DNA of 15,845 bases from Clostridiaceae bacterium. Its GTDB lineage: Bacteria; Bacillota; Clostridia; Oscillospirales; Acutalibacteraceae. The position numbers and the translations under genes were made by a program. Below, piece after piece: positions 13,890-15,845 of this stretch. Where the stretch lies: positions 1-15,845 of the forward strand of contig CAJGBX010000021.1 of the NCBI GenBank assembly GCA_904501685.1. Direction: 5' to 3'. The notes under the pieces are model-generated. The model made no database searches. It saw nothing but the letters and a program-made list of their open reading frames with translations, and had not been told where the DNA came from. Numbering within the stretch: the stretch's first letter is position 1; every line of letters starts with the position of its first letter.

Positions 13890-14978
13890 ATGTCAAATAG
13901 ATTGTTTCAAGGCGTTATACATCAGATAAAGGATGCTATCGACCGTACTGTTGGTGTTATTGATGAAAACTATACCGTTATCGCCTGTAGTGATTTGGGT
14001 AAAATACGTGAAACTCACGAGGTTATGTTTGCAGGCGGGTCGGGTATCAATGAATCTTTTGTAAGGGGTCAGTATACATATAAAATGTTCGGTACACCGC
14101 AAAGAGCGGAGTATATTTTATTTGTTGAAGGAAATGACCCTCAGGCTACAAAATATGCTACGATTTTGTCTATTTCTCTTTCTAATATTAAGTTCTATTA
14201 TGATGAGAAGTATGATAGAGGCAACTTTATTAAGAATGTTATCTTAGAGAATATTCTTTCTAACGATATTAATTTGAAGGCACGTGAATTAAGGTTTAAT
14301 AATGATGTTGCACGTACCGTTTTCCTTATTCGTGTTACCTCTAATAATGATATTTCGGTGTTTGATATTATTCAAAATCTTTTCCCAGATAAGAATAAGG
14401 ATTTTATTATTAATATCAGCGAAACAGATATTGCCTTGGTTAAGGAAACCAAGCCGGGTATTGAGTCTTGTGACCTTGAGAATTTAGCCGGTTCTATTGT
14501 TGATACTTTGGCGAGTGAATTTTACTATACACATGCCGTTGTTGGTATCGGCTCTACAGTCGAGAGCTTAAAGGAGCTTGCACGTTCCTTCAAAGAGGCT
14601 CAGGTTGCACTGGAGGTTGGTAAGGTTTTTGATACTGAGAAGGCAATTGTCAGCTATGATAATTTGGGTATTGCCCGTCTTATTTACCATTTGCCGACAA
14701 CTCTTTGTGAGTCTTTTTTAAGAGAGGTATTTAAAAGAGGAACCATTGAGAGCCTTGACCAGGAAACCTTGTTTACAATTCAAAAGTTTTTTGAGAATAA
14801 TCTTAATGTTTCTGAAACCTCGAGAAAACTTTTTGTTCACAGAAACACTCTTGTTTACAGATTAGAGAAGATTAAGAAAATCACCGGGCTTGATTTGCGT
14901 GAGTTTGACCATGCCATTATCTTTAAAATTGCTCTTATGGTAAAGAAGTACCTAAGGGCTAATCCCGTCAAGTATTAA
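13890..14978 (+). CDS. CdaR/PucR-family transcriptional regulator
   Basis: A 362-residue DNA-binding regulator of the PucR/CdaR type, a family that commonly activates genes for use of purines, sugar diacids or other metabolites. The C-terminus carries the PucR-type helix-turn-helix, about residues 300-352: TIQKFFENNLNVSETSRKLF, then VHRNTLVYRLEKIKKITGLD and the trailing helix FDHAIIFKIALMVKKYL. The middle (about 110-280) resembles the GGDEF-like CdaR domain, without cyclase motifs. The N-terminus (FQGVIHQIKDAIDRTVGVIDENYTVIACSD) looks like a sensory domain similar to the sugar-diacid recognition domain, but the ligand is not known. It has its own promoter with a perfect dyad at the start site. 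It lies between a sugar-ABC ATPase gene and ftsEX; which genes it controls is unproven. Confidence 0.88.
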   Translation: MSNRLFQGVIHQIKDAIDRTVGVIDENYTVIACSDLGKIRETHEVMFAGGSGINESFVRGQYTYKMFGTPQRAEYILFVEGNDPQATKYATILSISLSNIKFYYDEKYDRGNFIKNVILENILSNDINLKARELRFNNDVARTVFLIRVTSNNDISVFDIIQNLFPDKNKDFIINISETDIALVKETKPGIESCDLENLAGSIVDTLASEFYYTHAVVGIGSTVESLKELARSFKEAQVALEVGKVFDTEKAIVSYDNLGIARLIYHLPTTLCESFLREVFKRGTIESLDQETLFTIQKFFENNLNVSETSRKLFVHRNTLVYRLEKIKKITGLDLREFDHAIIFKIALMVKKYLRANPVKY

Positions 14979-15001
14979 TAACGGTTTAATTTTAAGAAAG
15001 A

Positions 15002-15736
15002 GTGATTAATATAGAAAAGGATTTTTCAATCGGTCAGCGTAAGCCGTCGCTTCAGCCTTTGATTGAGTTTAAGGGCGTGTCGAAAAACTATGCTAACGGA
15101 ACTCATGCGCTTGACGACATTAATATAAGAATCAATAAAGGTGAATTTGTCTTTTTCGTCGGTCCCTCCGGTGCCGGTAAAAGTACCTTTATGAAGTTAA
15201 TAATGCGTGAGGAAAAGCCGAATACGGGTGAAATTACCGTTAACGGTTTTAAGCTCACTAAAATGAGAAGAAAACAGGTACCGTTTTTCCGCAGAACTAT
15301 GGGTATTGTTTTCCAGGATTTTCGTCTTATTCCCAATATGAATGTATTTGAAAACGTTGCATTTGCTATGCATGTTGTCGGTGCTTCACGTCAGGAAATA
15401 AGAAAGAATGTATCGCGCGCACTTAATATGGTAGGCTTAGCAGAGAAGGCAAGGTGTAAACCCGCTGAGCTTTCAGGCGGTGAACAGCAGCGTGTAGGTC
15501 TTGCACGCGCACTTGTAAATAAGCCTAACCTTATCATTGCAGACGAGCCTACAGGTAACGTTGACCCGAATATGTCTTATGAAATAGTTGAGCTTTTGAC
15601 TGAGATTAATCGAAGAGGCACTACGATTTTGATGGTTACACACGAGCATCAGCTTGTGCGCGATTTCGGTCAGCGTGTAATTATGATTGAAAACGGACGT
15701 ATTGTTGCTGATAATGCGAACGGAGGTTTGTTATGA
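15002..15736 (+). CDS. ftsE: Cell division ATP-binding protein FtsE
   Basis: ATPase of the FtsEX complex, which works with FtsX to activate peptidoglycan hydrolases at the membrane during division or elongation. ABC motifs are intact: Walker A GPSGAGKST (54-62), Q105 in VFQDFRLIPNMNVFENVAFA, signature LSGGEQQRVGLARA (157-170), Walker B LIIADEP (177-183), D-loop GNVDP, and H214 (VTHEH). FQDFRL and the short 244-residue length identify FtsE rather than a general exporter ATPase. The GTG at 15002 gives about 20 residues before the usual FtsE start (LIEFKGVSKNY). Its ribosome-binding site is weak (AAGAAAG), so the start is the least certain part. The 3' end overlaps ftsX by four bases, and it lies 23 bases after the regulator gene. 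Confidence 0.94.
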   Translation: MINIEKDFSIGQRKPSLQPLIEFKGVSKNYANGTHALDDINIRINKGEFVFFVGPSGAGKSTFMKLIMREEKPNTGEITVNGFKLTKMRRKQVPFFRRTMGIVFQDFRLIPNMNVFENVAFAMHVVGASRQEIRKNVSRALNMVGLAEKARCKPAELSGGEQQRVGLARALVNKPNLIIADEPTGNVDPNMSYEIVELLTEINRRGTTILMVTHEHQLVRDFGQRVIMIENGRIVADNANGGLL

Positions 15737-15845
15737 AACTGACGAGCGTAAGATATTTAATCGGTAACGGTTTTAAGAATATATGGCTAAATAAACTGAT
15801 GTCAATTGCTTCAATCGGTGTGCTTGTAGCGTGTATGTCGGTTAT
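15733..15845 (+). CDS. ftsX: Cell division protein FtsX (3' truncated by window end)
   Basis: The ATG at 15733 sits inside the ftsE stop (ATGA), with GGAGG at 15721-15725 as ribosome-binding site. The 37 visible residues begin MKLTSVRYLIGNGFKNIWLN and continue into a hydrophobic stretch (SIASIGVLVACMSV). This matches the cytoplasmic N-terminal amphipathic part and first transmembrane helix of FtsX, the permease-like partner of FtsE. The identification rests on this start plus the fixed ftsE-ftsX order; the extracellular loop and remaining helices lie outside the window. Confidence 0.88.
   Translation, partial: MKLTSVRYLIGNGFKNIWLNKLMSIASIGVLVACMSV

Noticed and set aside
1440..14290. Recurrent CACGTGA (for example near 1445, 1494, 3068, 6591, 7612, 14281) as a possible repeated regulatory motif
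   Set aside because: The copies I checked sit inside genes, mostly as the codons GCA CGT GAA/GAG (Ala-Arg-Glu) in frame; this reflects codon preference rather than a dispersed site.

Overview
The window is an ordinary, densely packed stretch of chromosome from an anaerobic Gram-positive bacterium of the class Clostridia, most likely in or near the Ruminococcaceae/Oscillospiraceae. This placement is an inference. It rests on moderately AT-rich DNA, strong Shine-Dalgarno sites, the Firmicutes-type ftsY/rdgB/yhbY/nadD/yqeK/rsfS order, and the presence of CD1247-like and DUF4830-like small proteins. All genes are on the + strand, and no intergenic gap exceeds about 180 bases. No tRNA, rRNA, insertion sequence, phage gene, CRISPR array or toxin-antitoxin pair was seen.

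Bases 2-5561 form one tightly coupled housekeeping operon: ftsY (5' end outside the window), rdgB, yhbY, nadD, yqeK, rsfS and leuS. It covers membrane targeting, nucleotide-pool sanitation, ribosome assembly, NAD synthesis, Ap4A hydrolysis and leucyl-tRNA charging. A perfect-consensus promoter then drives rpsU (bS21, 58 aa). A hairpin terminator follows, and yqeG, an Nfo-like endonuclease, aroQ and an M24 peptidase begin almost directly after it.

A second unit starts near 8800 with efp and a CD1247-like acidic zinc-ribbon protein. It also ends in a hairpin terminator that abuts the next gene, ispD. ispD and ispF (two steps of the MEP isoprenoid pathway), a small DUF4830-like membrane protein and an RsuA-type pseudouridine synthase follow.

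The last third holds a monocistronic MsmX/UgpC-type sugar-ABC ATPase with its own extended -10 promoter and a very strong terminator. After it comes a PucR/CdaR-type regulator whose promoter carries a 10+10 bp inverted repeat, then ftsE and the start of ftsX, which the window end cuts off.

I found no convincing undescribed multi-gene system. The items most worth a second look are the perfect dyad over the cdaR-like promoter, the two terminators placed directly against downstream start sites, the Nfo-like protein with an altered third-zinc motif, and the cysteine-rich acidic protein after efp.
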